Shown here piece by piece: positions 17,976 to 29,934 of a stretch of DNA of 64,000 bases. Position 1 is the stretch's first letter. Every line of letters begins with the position of its first letter. Under the pieces are notes generated by a model. It saw only the letters and a program-made list of their open reading frames with translations. It was not told the origin of the DNA and searched no databases. This stretch comes from Symsagittifera roscoffensis (taxonomy: Eukaryota; Xenacoelomorpha; Acoela; Convolutidae), in NCBI RefSeq assembly GCF_963678635.1, contig NW_026971509.1, positions 248,001 to 312,000 on the forward strand. The letters run 5' to 3'. The translations under genes were made by a program, and so were the position numbers.

Positions 17976-18483
17976 TTTTCATAGTTTCTGCAGGTTTCTG
18001 CATTGTTTCATTTAGATGGAAAGTAAGATTTTTGTTTCATTTAGATAGAAAGTAGGATTATCTAATAAATTTGGTCAAATAATAGCTAATCTTATCGTGT
18101 TTTGAATTTTTTCGAAGAAATTTTGATAAAAATTCCAAGTTTTTGCACAAAAACTCTTACCATTGACTTACCATGCACCAAAAAAACTATATACAAAACT
18201 TTAATTCTACACGTAATTAACAATTAATTGTTCCCAATTAGATAACGCGCGCCAAAAACATTTCCACACAAAAACCAAAAAAAATTACGTTTTTCTTACC
18301 ATTATCTTACCATCACACAAACCATAAAACCTTACCATCGGTATTCCCTATCTTAATACATTGTAGACTCTATACCTAAGCTTAATACATAACATGGAAG
18401 ACCCGAAGTCTATAACGTATCTTAATACATTGGGTCTTCCATGCCCCCCCCCCCCACTTCAGCCTCAACATCTACTACTTATA

Positions 18484-18877
18484 TCCGTTGGAAACTTTTG
18501 AACAATGTATTTTCTTCTGGGAAAATGTCGCTTTAAATTTATAACCTGTAAGTGTTGTTTCTCTTGGGCTTTTGAATATAATGTTGCTATTATTTTTGTG
18601 GTTTCTATAGCTTGTGGTTCTGATTCGCAATGTGTTACTTGGTTTATAGCATATTTGTGTTATGTCTTTTGTTCGTTCTCTTCACAATCATAGTGTGTTA
18701 CTAATAAATCCTGAGGTCCTGTGCGGGAAGATGGATTTGAATTTTGTTCGGAAAAAATTTAAAAAAGGAGATGTTCAAATGTGAATATTTTTGAAATATA
18801 CATGTGTACGATTATCCTGAGTATGGGTTATAAAAGGTGATATATCCCATCGTGTTTTTGGTATATCTGTCATACTT
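18484..18877. other. Stretch between inverted repeat and gypsy-type element
   Basis: No gene supported. A 3' LTR of the minus-strand gypsy element would be expected here. I could not match this stretch to any other part of the window, so the element appears truncated or its LTR is not recognisable. Confidence 0.4.
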
Positions 18878-20050
18878 TTATATAACTTCAGTTGTTATAA
18901 ATAGGGGAGGTAATGATTGAGCTGTTATATTTGGTGGACTTAGAGGAAACGGATGTTGAACAATATTAGTAAGTCTGACTGTGATTTCAAACTTTAACTG
19001 AAGACTATTTTGTTGAAGTATTTGATTATTGTGTTCTTGAATATATTTGTGGACATCCTGTCTATACTGCAGTCTATTTAGTGCCCAACTGTGGAGTCGG
19101 CTACTTTGTTGATGTTGTCCAAATAGTGGGGGAGGTGCTACGAAAGTGTTCCAATCTAGACGTAAAAGGGTATTTGATGATGATTTTTCTTGGTATCTAG
19201 CGTCAAGGTTGGTTGGTAAATTTAGGGGGAAAAGTGTTGGTGATATTTGACTTATAGATGGTGTTGATGGAAGTGAGAGTGTTTCTGGTAGGGATGATAA
19301 TGTTGTGTCAGAGGAAATTTTTATTGGTTCATTTACTAAATTGGGTTCACCTTGGGTATATGAGTGTGTTGTCCAATATGGTGGTCGCTCGTTGGTGTCC
19401 GGGGGGGTTAAAGGTTTTTCACGGAATTGCTCTGATGTTGGGTTGAACCTAGATAGCCTGATGGGATATTTGAAAAGTTTGTTGTGAAGCAAGTGTAGGA
19501 GTATCTGGTAATGTACTGCTAGAAAGTTCTGAGGTAGTTGATGTTGGGGATTGAGGTATGTTAAAATTAACTCTGGGGGTTTGAAATTTTCTATTTTGTC
19601 TTGGTTGTATAATTTGTCTGTTCATTTCAAGTGTAATTTGATTTTGACTAGTATTTCTTTCTCGATTGAGATCTTGTTGTAAGGTGGGATATAAATTATA
19701 CGTTGGTTCGCTCAAAGGTGCTTGGTGATTAACTGGTTCTAATGGTTCAGATAATCGTGCGTGTCGTTCTTCAAAAGTGTATGCATTATCTTGAAAAGAA
19801 ATGCGTGTGGATGTTTGGGGATGTTGGGTAGTTGTAGTTGTTACTGGACTTTCTTGGGAAGATGTTGGTGGGGACTGTTTTGGTGGTGGTTGATTAGCAA
19901 TTTCGAAAATGTGTTTGAGTGTTCAAGTCTTTTAGGGAAACTTTATGTTTTTTATTCTTCAATAAAAAGTATCAAAAGAATAGTTGCTAAGGCGAATGTG
20001 ACTATTGCCTTTTTCATACTTTTGCACATTGTCATGGTTATGGATGTTAA
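18878..20050 (-). pseudogene. 3' ORF region of the gypsy-type element, env-like or unknown
   Basis: Two overlapping frames cover 19449-19715 and 18878-19492. Both are Pro/Ser/Thr/Gln-rich with no motif I recognise. Further upstream, around 19960-20045, the minus strand encodes a hydrophobic segment KKAIVTFALATILLILFIEE followed by a stop. This would suit a membrane anchor. An envelope-like or accessory third ORF is suggested by position after integrase and by the hydrophobic segment, but not proven. The frame is broken. Confidence 0.35.
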
Positions 20051-21283
20051 AAATGTGAGGAAAATTATGAACTATAGAAAGATAGCTTTTCGACTGAAAA
20101 TGGTTCGTATCATTTAAATAGATTTTGAGTTATTGTAACTGAAAATGTGGTCAGGGATTTGGGAAAGTTGGAGATATATTTCAAATAGGGAATAGAAAAT
20201 TAAAAAAAGATTGCAAAAAATTATGAAAAGTATTTTTAGGGCTTCCAAAGTTTCGATGAAAAAGAATAGCAAAAGTTAAAAAGAGTAGAAAATTTGGTGT
20301 AAAGATTTGAGATTATTCGCTTAAGGGTATCGAGAAAAGAAAGAAGAATTTAAGAAATGATTCGTTTGGTCGAAAAATTTTTTAAATTTCTGGGGCAAAA
20401 TTCAAGTGTGGTTGGGTTATTTAATGATTTTTTGACAAGTGGGTTGAGTTGCGTCAAAAAATGTAGGGGGTTTATTTTAAGGTATTCGGGAGGTCTTCCT
20501 ATTTTGTTTTTATTTGTTGGATAATTGGAGGTATCTTTGAGATATTTGTACTTTAAGCCAAATGAACTTGGTTCGTTTTTACTTTAGGTTAATTTGCCAT
20601 TTTTGGTTGGAGGGTTTTTGAGGTCTGAATTGGGAAAATATTGTTGATCTTTGCAATATTTGACAAGGGAGGGTTGTAATATTGAAGTAGTGTTTATTTT
20701 AGTTGTCAAGTTTTAGCAAGGTGCTTATTTTTGACCTAGGGCTTGGAAAGTTGTAGTTATAGATATGCCTGGAGATTAATATATGTCGGCTTATGAGTTT
20801 GTGTTAGAGATATTGAGGTGGCAAATTTGAATGAATTCTATTGGCTGAATTCGAACTAGAATTTATCGAGTGGGTTTCAGCATGTTATTACGGAAATGTG
20901 AAAGTTCAAAATGATTAAAAAGAATCTAAATCGTTAATCAAAATTAAAGTTGGTTCTGAAATTCAATTATTTAGTATTTTAGATTGTGGGATGAATGTTT
21001 CGTAATTTTTTTGTGGTAGGCTTCTAAGTTGTCATGATTCTCTATGTCAGGATTTTTGTTGTTGATGTTGTGGTAAAATTTTTTCTTTCTTTTTTCTATT
21101 TTTTCTTTCTTTTTGATATATTTTTGTTTCTGGTGTGTTAGCTAATTGAGGGGCTACGTTTTCTTGTTGGATTTGTCTTTGACTGAATTTGTCATTTACG
21201 GTTTGATTTTGTTCCGTTTGTGAATTGTTTTGAACAATTTTTAAACCTATGAAAGAATATAATTGAGTTAATTCGCGTAGTGA
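20051..21283 (-). other. Decayed region between integrase and 3' ORF
   Basis: The minus strand reads as coding-like fragments separated by several stops in every frame. I see no motif. Probably eroded retroelement sequence. Confidence 0.4.
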
Positions 21284-22463
21284 TTATACTTTTGGATAAT
21301 AAGGTAACAGGTTGTTACGATGTTGGTCAATTTCTTTTTTAGTGGCATCAGTGAGTTTGTATGTTACTTCAGTAGGTTTGCCAATTATTTGGTAAGGTCC
21401 TTTTCGACTTGGTTGTAATTTTTTGGAGATTTCTTTTTGCGTATTGAAATTAGGTGTTAAAACAAATGTTCCAATTTTTAAATCTGTGGCTGGCATAAAG
21501 CGTGAATTAATTTGGTTGTTTATATTTTGCCTTTGTAACAACTTCTTTGTTACTTTTTGGTAGATTTCTTTATGTTTTTTATCTCTACTCAAAATCCATT
21601 CGGTATGTGTGCCGGAAGCTAATTTTAGGGTTTGTGGATGATGAACGTGATCTTCATCATGGGTGTGTAATGGTAGATTATAACACATTGAATCTTTAAT
21701 TGGTTGACAATAACCTTGTATATTTTTTATGGGCATTTGCTGTGAACATAATTGGTTTTCGTGGCTTTTGATTAAAGACCATTTCGTATGTTGACATTCC
21801 TAAAGTTGTTGTATTTTGTGAGTTATAAGATAATGGGAATAATTTTACATCTGCTGACCATTCAGTTTATCGTGTATCATTTTCATTAATGATAAATCTA
21901 AGGTATTCTTGTAATGAATGGTTCATACCTTCGACTAATCCGTTTGTCCAAGGTGCATGAGATGTACGTGGTTTATATTTGATGTTATATAAGTGGCATA
22001 ATGTGATAGTTTCATTACTTATAAATTCTGTGCCGTTATCTGTGACTAGTATTTTGGGTAATCCGAATTTAGCTATCCAGTGTTCGTAGAGTATTGTATA
22101 TGCATAATAAGCATTATAATGTGGTACTGGGTTGAGTGCTACGTAGTGCGTAAATGCATCAACAATGACCATAATGTAAGGATTTCCTTCAGAGGGTGGT
22201 TAAATCGGTCCTTTTGTGTCAAATGAAATTCTATCATTGAAATATAGACTTTGTCCTTTAAAATTTCGTTTTTGTTCTCATTGTTTTTGATTGGGGTAAG
22301 ATTTATTTAAATGACATATTATACAATCTTTGCATAATACTTCAATCCAAATTGGGGCCTTTGGGAAATTAAAATTTTGTGTCAAATTTGAGTATGTCTT
22401 TTCTGATCCTGAGTGTCCTTTTGTATTTTGTGTATGTGATATGTTGAATGCTATCAGCATCAT
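21284..22463 (-). pseudogene. Gypsy-type integrase (broken)
   Basis: Three adjacent frames in order. 22278-22463 has the zinc-binding module (H...KGHSG and CKDCIICHLNK). 21867-22172 has the DDE core, with VDAF giving the first Asp, TDNGTEF the second, and GLVEGMN the Glu. 21284-21736 is the C-terminal domain with the KGPYQII GPY/F motif that defines Ty3/gypsy integrases. The catalytic triad is present, but the frames are separated by stops and shifts (for example around 21750-21865 and 22180-22275). It would insert element cDNA in the nucleus if intact; here it is inactive. Confidence 0.85.
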
Positions 22464-22851
22464 ACTTAGAGGGAGACAGGGGACTTTTGAATCATTTAAT
22501 TGATATTCTAAAAGATCTGTGTTTTCATCTATGGTTGTATTATCAAACTTTCTAAAATATCGGAGGAGTGTTTAATTTCCTAAAATTGTTGTATCAGCTT
22601 TTGCTGGTTTTTATTTATATTTGTGCCATGATTTGAGTTGTCTAATAACAGGGTCAACATTTTGGTATTTTTTAAATAGTTGTAGTGTAATTATCTTCTG
22701 TTGGTGGTAGAAAAAAAATTCCGATTTCTAATTGTGATAGGGGAATTGTGTCGAGTGGGTCATGAAGATTAAAAACTTGATTTATTTGTGTATTTTAAAT
22801 CGTTTGCTGTTGGTCCTGATAAGTTTATTTTATCAGTTAAATTTTCTTTTT

Positions 22852-24530
22852 CTATGAATGGGAAAGATCTTTTCTGTGTGGTTGATGTTTTATTTTCTTT
22901 TGTTGGGTATTATTCTTTATCCAATGTGAATATGGAATTGGTTTAAATAAGAATGTTACTAATAAATCAACTTCATAGTGATTATTCTGACAATCTAAAT
23001 AAAGTGGGATTTGTTGTAAATTTTTTATTTGTGATTGATCGATATCGGTTTTTACTGCGTATTTACATTCTAATCGTGGTGATGTTTCATCGTTTGCGAG
23101 ATATAATTTAAAGTTTTTTTGTAATATTTCAACTTTAGTTTTTCGTGCAACTATTTCAGGTGGCGTTTTTCTGCTTAATGTATCTGGTAATGCAAGGATT
23201 TTCCTGCTGTCCAAACTATATACATGTTTGAGAAGTTCATTAGAATTAACTGAAATCTATAAACTCTTTGGTTTGGATTTGACTTCTGTGTAAAAAGAAA
23301 AATAATTGTTTTGTGATCTGTAAATAGAACTGTTGGATGTTTTGATCCAAGTAGCAGAAATTCATATTCTGTAAGTGTATATATTAAAGCTGTACATTCT
23401 CTCATAAGAGTAGAGAGTCGTAGTTCAGCTTGTGTAAATAATCGAGAGTTTGCTGATATAAGTTTGATTTTGTTTGTTCCACTGTGTGATTGTAGTAATG
23501 CTGCGCCGATGCCAAAAATTGAAGCATCGCACATTGCGTAGAATGGTTGATTTGGATCTGGAATTGCGTTTGAGATTTGTTCTGTTAAAAGTTTTTTAGT
23601 TTCTTCAAATCGTGTTTGATGTTCGGTAGTCCATTCAAAATTATTTTGTTGTCTAAGGATGTTATAGAAAAGTCTCAAGTATAATTGCATTTTGTATACA
23701 TATTTACTTAAGAAATTCAACATTCCGAGGAGTTCTTGGATTTTCTTTTTATTTGTGGGTGTTTGAAGTTTTTGAATTGCGTCAATGCCTGATTTTAATG
23801 GGGTTATAGTGTTTCTTTCAATAATGTGTCCAAGAAAACTTACGCGTGTTAGGAAAAAATGTGATTTGTCTGGGGCTGCTTTCATGTTTTCATTTTTGAG
23901 TATCTGATGATACTGTTCTAAAACTGTAAACTTTTTTTCTTTAGTTTGTGATTGCATAAAAACATGGTCTAAATATGTGATTGCATTTTTTTTAGTATAA
24001 GTAGTCTAAAAATTTTACTCATAAAGTCTGAAAAAGCTGCTGGTCCTATGGATATTCCATAGAATAACCTATTGAGTTCGTGCTGTTGATTTCCAATAAC
24101 GAATTGTGTTAATCGTCGTGACTGTTTTTTTAATGGCATTTGATTATATGCACTATATTCTGCAGTTGTGAAGTATTTACCATTTATCTTTGTTAGGATT
24201 ACTTGAATTGGTTCAATAGGCCAATTGCATTTAGATTCGTTAATTAGTGAATTGAGATATCTAGCGTCTAGAACTATTTTTAGTAATTCTCCTTTAGCCA
24301 GGATGATAACTGGGTTGATAAAGGTGTTACCTTTGGTTGTTCTTCTTTATTTACTGGTGATATAATTTCATATTGTTCTAAAATGTCAAGTAACCTGTTT
24401 ACTTTATCATGTAAGTGTATTGGTACTTTGCTTGCTCTTTGTTTTTTGAAAATTGCGTCAGGTTTTAAAGGTAGATGTAGTGGTGAACTAACTTTTCCAA
24501 CATCAGTTTTTGATGTTGCTTAAACTGTTG
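22852..24530 (-). pseudogene. Gypsy-type reverse transcriptase and RNase H (broken, catalytic residues changed)
   Basis: Upstream RT text near 24380-24500 fits the gypsy finger region (PLHLPLKPDAIFKKQRASKV). The palm reads FTTAEYSAYNQMPL at about 24170, where Glu replaces the usual catalytic Asp. The YxDD box reads TYLDHVFMQ, with His for the last Asp (23964-23975). Then comes VSFLGHII and a tether/RNase H region (YAMCDASIFGIGAALLQ; later RECTALIYTL; TDHK) in the 23175-23957 frame. A frameshift in an A-run separates palm and thumb. Two altered catalytic positions make it inactive even apart from the frame breaks. Confidence 0.85.
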
Positions 24531-24655
24531 GATACTTTAGTAGTAGTTTGGCTAATTTGTCGAACACGTTCTGTGTTATTTGAGAGTGTTGAAAATTAAA
24601 CATTGTTAAAAAATTTTGTTGTTCTTCTGTATAATCTGATATTTTAAACGTTGGC

Positions 24656-25512
24656 TTAAAATATGGTGTTTTTGTAAAAAAAAACTGTCTTTCTTTTTTC
24701 GTTGCTTATTATATTGTTTATTGATAATTCTTCATCAACAATTATTGATTGACATATGTCTAGTAGTTTTAATATATTATAGACTCTGTATGCTACTTCA
24801 TTTGTGCGTGAAGTCGTGGCATTTGTTTCAGAATATCCTAAGAGTCCTTGAGGTAATGTTATCTGGTATGGTGAAATATTATATACGTGTAACGAAATAA
24901 TATCGGAGTTTGATTTTTTCATGTGTTTTATGGATGAAATTGTTATTCGAACAAATTTATGAATTGGTTTAAATTCAAGGTCTGACATAAAAAGTTGTTG
25001 TTCGTTTTCATTTTTATCATACTGGTGAACTTGTTTGATTGAAAAGTTATATACATTTCCTGATAGTGGTTTCAGGTATTTTCGTTGCTGATTGTATATA
25101 GGGTAAAATTTGGAGAAAAATGGTGGTTGTTTGTTTAATCTCTGAATGAATGTTAAGGCTGTCATTTTCATTCTTGTGTACTTGTCTTTTATATGGATTT
25201 TACTATTTAAGATGTTTATTGTGGAAATATATTTAGTTATAAAAGGTATGCCTATGATATTGTGTTTTATATCTGTTATGTGAAATGTTTGTTTAAATGG
25301 ATTGTTCAAAATTTGATTTTGTTCCATTGTTCTAGTGGCGACAAGGAAAAGTTGAATTTTTCTATAATTAACTAATGTTGAGTCTTGTGATGTTGCTGAC
25401 TTACTGGCTGTTTTCATATGTATTAAGTTTGGATGTAATGTTTTGATTTCATTCCAAGATGGAATATTAATCATATTAGACTCTGCTCCTGAGTCGATTA
25501 AAAAATCTATTT
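24656..25512 (-). pseudogene. Gypsy-type aspartic protease region
   Basis: The minus strand reads DFLIDSGAESNMINIPSW across 25460-25512, giving the DSGA active-site motif of retroviral-type aspartic proteases. A stop breaks the frame just upstream near 25514. The following 272-aa frame (24656-25474) links protease to RT. It contains a protease-like second half (FHITDIKHNIIGIPFITKYI) and is otherwise unremarkable. Not functional in this state. Confidence 0.7.
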
Positions 25513-25627
25513 AAGGATCTGATGGTTGAAATTCTTTACTTTTTGGACTTTCTAAGAGAAATGGGATTGTCCAAATTTTTTTTCTTGGTTGTTTTTTTTG
25601 TATGTTTTGAAAAATGTGGTTTGTACT

Positions 25628-26340
25628 TCAGCATTGTACTTCATCTTTTTCGGGTTTAGTTACAATGTTAATTTCATTTACTTCCTGTGTAACTGGTACA
25701 TTATTACTATTAGGTCTAGTGTAATAATCATGAAGAAGTTCCAATTTATTTTCGTAAATGTGTGAACTGAAGGTTGGTTCATATATGATAAGTTCGTAGT
25801 CATTTTCAACTGTTATCATTTTTACTGAGATGTTGTTGTCTGTATCACTTTCACTGTCTGTTGTTTCACAGTTAATGTGATTTAATTGTAGTTCAGTACC
25901 TTCTGTATCATCGATACCAGGGGGGTCTGAAATTGTTTCTTCAGTTGTGTGTACTTGAATAATTCTTTGATGCTTCGGTGTATTGCTTCTATATCTGTGT
26001 TGGGAATCGGGGTAACGGTTAATATTCCTATTAGGAGATTGGGAATAATTTCTTTGTTTATTGTTATAAAATGAATTTCGATTTTGTGAAATGTTTCTTG
26101 ATCTATTTTGATAATTATCATTGGTTCTTTGATAATTTGATCTATTGTATGAGTTATTTCTTGATCTATTGTTTGGATAAAATTGATTTCTATTATTTGA
26201 GTAGCTTCTATTTCTATTGTTGGAATAGTTTCTGTTTCTATTATATGATGAATTTCGTGATCTATCGTTGAAATAGTGTCTGTTCCCAGGGTTTTAATGG
26301 GAACTAGTATCAAACAATTCTCTTCTGTTCGAGTTCGATC
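25628..26340 (-). pseudogene. Asn/Arg-rich gag-pol linker of the gypsy-type element
   Basis: In the frame that ends at 25628, the minus strand encodes a low-complexity RNRNYSNNRNRSYSNNRN-like stretch (26050-26250). It is followed by an acidic segment (TTDSESDTDNN) and then KMITVENDYEL. Basic Asn/Arg-rich linkers after the knuckle suggest RNA binding. The alternative Ile/Thr-rich reading of the same bases is a frame shadow. Confidence 0.5.
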
Positions 26341-26609
26341 GTGAATAGTTACTTTGGTTTTGATTATTTCGTCTATTTTGTGAGATTTTTCGTGAATTTC
26401 TTTGTTCTGGGGATCTACCTCTATAACTTGAGTTATATGGTGATTGGTTTCTTGAATAGTTTAAAAAATTTGGAAGTGGTTTCCCAGAGCTGTTATTACT
26501 GTTTTTTTGTAGGTAACTTATTTTTGTTTGGTAGGTTTTGGTCTTTTTTCATGTACTGATAGAATGATTTTTTCGATTCTTTGTACTTTTGAGGTTTGTT
26601 CTGGTTATC

Positions 26610-28013
26610 TTATTGTTTTTGTCTACATTCGGCAATACTGTGTCCGTATCTTCGGCAATAATTACACCATTTTTTGAAAGATGGTTTACATTTGAAATTT
26701 GGATTTTTCTCATATATGTTTAGAATTTCAGTGATTTTTTCAGATAGATCTTTATCTGAAACCTGTATCATGTTTATATGTGTAGTATTTGTTTCGAGTC
26801 TATTAACATATTGTAGTTTAAGATTTTCTGTCTCTTCAAATTTCATTGTGATTTTCCTTAATTGAGGTGTCAGAGTCATCATTAAAACTTCTGTAATTTT
26901 CGTGTTTTTATAATCATGAGTGTTAAGTGAATATGCTTTTCGAACTAGTGTTTCGATTCTAACTGCCAATTGTTTAATTGTTTCGTTTGGTAATCTGCAA
27001 ATTTCATTACATAAAACTCTTTGATGTTGTTTGTTTCTTTCAGAATCAAACATTTTCGAAAATTCTTGAGTGAATTTTTTCCAATCTGATTTCATGTCTA
27101 TAGGTAAAACTGAAAACCATTTTTGAGCTGCGCCATCAAGTGTTGTTTGTATTAACGCTGTGCGTCTATGTATCCAATTTTGTTGGAGTGGTGTAATAAT
27201 TGATTCAGGTCCTATATTTAAAATTGAATTTGCTTTGACTGCATATTATGTAATCTTCTACAGAATGTTCAAGGTCTGTGCCTGCAAATACCATCAATGG
27301 TTTATTTGATGTTATCGACGATCCACCCATAAGGTATGGACTCATTGTCATTTGTAGTGATTCTGCGGCATTTGGTTTTTGTGAAAAGTTTGTAAGTTGG
27401 TTTTTTGTTAGTTCATGTTGTTGTAAATAATATGGTAGTCGTATTTCGTTTTGCATTTGTGTTGGTTGATAGGAATGCATACTGACTGAGTTTTGTGATT
27501 TTGCTGGTTGGTAAGATTGCGTACTAGTTGGGTTTTGCATCTGTAATGGTTGGTAGCTTTGTATATCAGCAGGGTTTTGTGGGTAAATTTTTTCATTTTG
27601 AGATGCTTGAGTTTGTCGAGGTTCTTTTGTACGATATTCTCGTGTATATGGTGCAAAAGTATCTGGTAATCCTCATCATCGGATGATAGATAATTTGTAT
27701 AATAGGGTGTTCGTTGTTTCTTTCTATTTGTTTTGGAAAAATGGATAGTTTTCGCTATGATCCTGTGAGGGATGTGGATAGTCATGGAAGTTTTCTGAGT
27801 TTGTTGATGTATTTGGAAAATTCGGTTTTGGTGAGAATAAATGATTTTGTGCATTTATTCGGGGGGAATGAGTTGTTTTTGTTGGATTGACATAATTATA
27901 ATTGTGTTCTGCAAAAGTACCTCCAATGAACGTTTTTCGTGTTTTTAATGATTTCGTCATTGGTCTATATGTCTGATAGTCCATATGAGAATAAATTGCC
28001 GAGCAACCGAGGG
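26610..28013 (-). pseudogene. Gypsy-type gag, central and C-terminal part
   Basis: Near 27100 the capsid reads LDGAAQKWFSVLPIDMKSDW and continues KFTQEFSKMF, the pattern of the retrotransposon gag family. A single CCHC knuckle (CNYCRRYGHSIAEC) sits near 26620-26660. Upstream is a Gln/Asn/Pro-rich spacer (YLLQQHELTKNQLTNFSQ-type). A one-base difference near 27240, compared with the paralogous copy at 35230, breaks the frame. At 28013 the coding sequence meets the BEL LTR. The missing N-terminus is found beyond 59009 in the same orientation. Confidence 0.75.
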
Positions 28014-28470
28014 TGTTGCAACGCAAAGGTAGAGTATAGATGCATATAAAACAAAGTATAAATGCATATAAAATAAGCACAGTTGGCCGAGCGGCATAGG
28101 GACAAGTCTCTCACGCCGGTCAACCGGGCTCGAGTCCCCCCATATGAAGACCTTAAAACTTGTAGATCCGAGGGGCCATAACCCCAGTTGACTGTTTTTT
28201 TACTGTTTTTTGGTTCTAATTCGGTTCTGCCTTGGTTAATGCTGACCGCCAAAAATAGCAATTTGTCTCAAGGACATTACCGACCGGTTCTTGTGGCTAG
28301 CTTGCGCCAAATGATCTTACAAACGAGTTGTACCGAAACAAGTTGATGATTGCAGCAATACAATATTTATTCTCGTTAGAGATTTTGATGAGATTTTGCC
28401 GAAAAATGCTCCTATTAATTTAAACATCTTGAACCTTCATTTTTGTTGATTTACGGAGATTGAGTGCACA
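28014..28470 (+). repeat. BEL LTR1 (outermost left)
   Basis: TGTTGCAACG...GAGTGCACA, 457 bp, TG/CA ends. Preceded by GAGGG (28009-28013). Carries TATA-like boxes, the tRNA-like module and a CGGTTCTTGTGG core. It resembles LTR7 more than the inner LTRs at several positions, consistent with these two being the original insertion ends. Confidence 0.9.
28077..28145 (+). promoter_or_regulatory. tRNA-like Pol III promoter module in LTR1
   Basis: A box TGGCCGAGCGG at 28084-28094 fits the TRGYNNARNNG consensus. B box GGCTCGAGTCC at 28127-28137 (GGTTCGAGTCC in the other copies) fits GGTTCGANTCC. Between them CCGGTCAACCGG can form the variable-arm hairpin of a class II (Leu/Ser-type) tRNA. No good anticodon stem or complete T stem could be drawn, so this is a tRNA-derived promoter and not a functional tRNA gene. 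Confidence 0.6.
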
Positions 28471-28828
28471 TTTAGGCGCCCCACAAAGGATACGATCGTT
28501 AATTTCTGTTTCTTAACCTGGATTTATCTCCGCCCGGAATTCGTGGAAAAAGGGACTCGAGAACAAGGGACTCGATTGAACAGGAAATTTATTGAAGCTC
28601 ACATTGTAAAACCGTATCCGCGATTTCTCAAGGAGTTCGTGTCTGCGCGGAGCGACAAGCAGCTGGTGATGAGGATAGAGGAAGGCCTCATCAGTCCAGT
28701 GTCTGGTTACGACTCCACAGACCCAGTGAAAGTGCTACACGAAGAGCTTTGTTACAACGAGAAGAAGTTCTCGAGTTGCTACAAATCTGCGAGGAAAAAT
28801 AAGTGTACAGTTTGTGTGCCACAGTCCG

Positions 28829-29101
28829 CGTCTGTTGCGGATTGCAGAGGGTCTGTAGCGGATTGCAGTGCGTCTGTTGCGGATTGCAGATTGCCTGTAG
28901 CGGATTCAGAGTGTCTGTAGCGGATCGCAGAGGGTCTGTAGTGGATTGCAGAGCATCTGTTGCTGATTGCAGAGTGTCTGTAGCGGATTGCAGAGTGTCT
29001 GTAGCGGATTGCAGAGTGTCTGTTGCAGATTGCAGAGTGTCTGTTGCGGATAGCAGAGGGTCTGTAGTGGATTGCAGAGCGTCTCTTGCGGATCGCAGAG
29101 A
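28829..29101 (+). repeat. 21-bp minisatellite in BEL leader, copy 1
   Basis: About 13 units of TCTGTAGCGGATTGCAGAG plus 2 variable bases. In one frame it encodes a SVADCRx heptad. Arrays of different length occur at 33223-33473 and 36822-37113 at the same place in the leader. Confidence 0.9.
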
Positions 29102-29934
29102 GCGTCTGTGTCGTGTAAGACCGGTGACCGCCCAATCTCCAAAACTGTAAGACTCGACAAACTTTTAAAACTTTCCATTTGTGCTATAAAATTTTATACG
29201 ATGTCTCATATGGTTTATTTTTTTCCTGCAAGCTAGCAACCGGTAATTTTTCTCAATGCCCAAATTTTTTGGACAGTTCCGTTGAACTGAAATATCTTAC
29301 AGTCGGTACATAGACGAGCTGATTGACATTTTTCTCGATACCAAAATTTTTTGGATCTTTGTGAACGGAATATTAATCCATAAAATCGGAACACAGACAA
29401 GAGGTACTGGACCAGTTTTTTGGATTAATTTATGACTCGAACCTGCCGACCAAAATTTTCCGAAAAATTTTGTGAAAAAAGAAAAAAAAATTGCCAAAAA
29501 TTCCTCAAATTGTCACCAGAATTCTGCGAAACTGTGCTGTAACATGGCACCAACTTTATGGTAAGTGGTCTGGTAGCAAAATATCAGGCAAATTATGTTG
29601 AGTTTTCATCCTCAGGTTCTTTCCGAGTGTGTTATTGGAACTTAACCAATTTGCCTGATCCCCCACCCACCATTGGTGAAACTAAAAGCCAGTTCGCTTC
29701 GAGTAAATCAAAGGCGTTTCAGCCCGTCCGATTATTGACTTCGTTGCGTGACAGTATTGTTAAAAGGTCAGGTACGGCGATTATAAGTGAGTTAAGTTGA
29801 ACTCTTTCATCCTCAGGTTTACTCCGTGTGTGTTGTTGGAGTTCAACCGACCTACTTAAATTTCCAACCCCATTTGTACTTAAGAGTAACGAAGCCGTCG
29901 CAAAGGTCTCTTAATTGTTACATAGGTCCCTTAG

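Larger units (their letters stand above)
14303..18483. repeat. Large inverted repeat, right arm (~4.2 kb)
   Basis: Reverse complement of 1838-5940. It is slightly longer, partly because a 30-bp tandem repeat near 17862-17975 has more units here. It starts inside gene C2 and ends at the CACTTCAGCCTCAACATCTAC block near 18455-18475, after a C-run. The interior 15306-18483 shows no supported gene. Confidence 0.9.
18878..28013 (-). mobile_element. Degenerate Ty3/gypsy-type retroelement, main part (gag C-term to env-like tail)
   Basis: Order on the minus strand from 28013: gag with capsid and CCHC knuckle, Asn/Arg-rich linker, DSGA protease, reverse transcriptase, RNase H, HHCC and DDE integrase with GPY/F end, then an env-like or unknown 3' region. 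PR-RT-RH-IN order is Ty3/gypsy type. The gag N-terminus is displaced to 59009-60083 because a BEL/Pao element is inserted at 28013/59009. Frameshifts and stops are found throughout. No LTR was identified at either end. Confidence 0.85.

Noticed and set aside
1838-18483. Polinton/Maverick interpretation of the inverted-repeat structure
   Set aside because: Size and TIRs would fit, but no polymerase B, integrase, packaging ATPase or capsid genes are visible and the ends do not start with AGT.
18505-18693. 62-aa plus-strand Cys/Phe-rich ORF near the inverted-repeat edge
   Set aside because: Short, no motif, no conserved copy; likely chance in T-rich DNA.
25882-26313. 143-aa Ile/Thr-rich ORF on the minus strand
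   Set aside because: A frame shadow of the Asn/Arg-rich gag-pol linker, whose frame connects to the downstream gypsy sequence.
28077-28145. Functional tRNA-Leu or tRNA-Ser gene
   Set aside because: A and B boxes and the variable arm are present, but acceptor, anticodon and T stems do not form properly, and the sequence is part of a repeated LTR.
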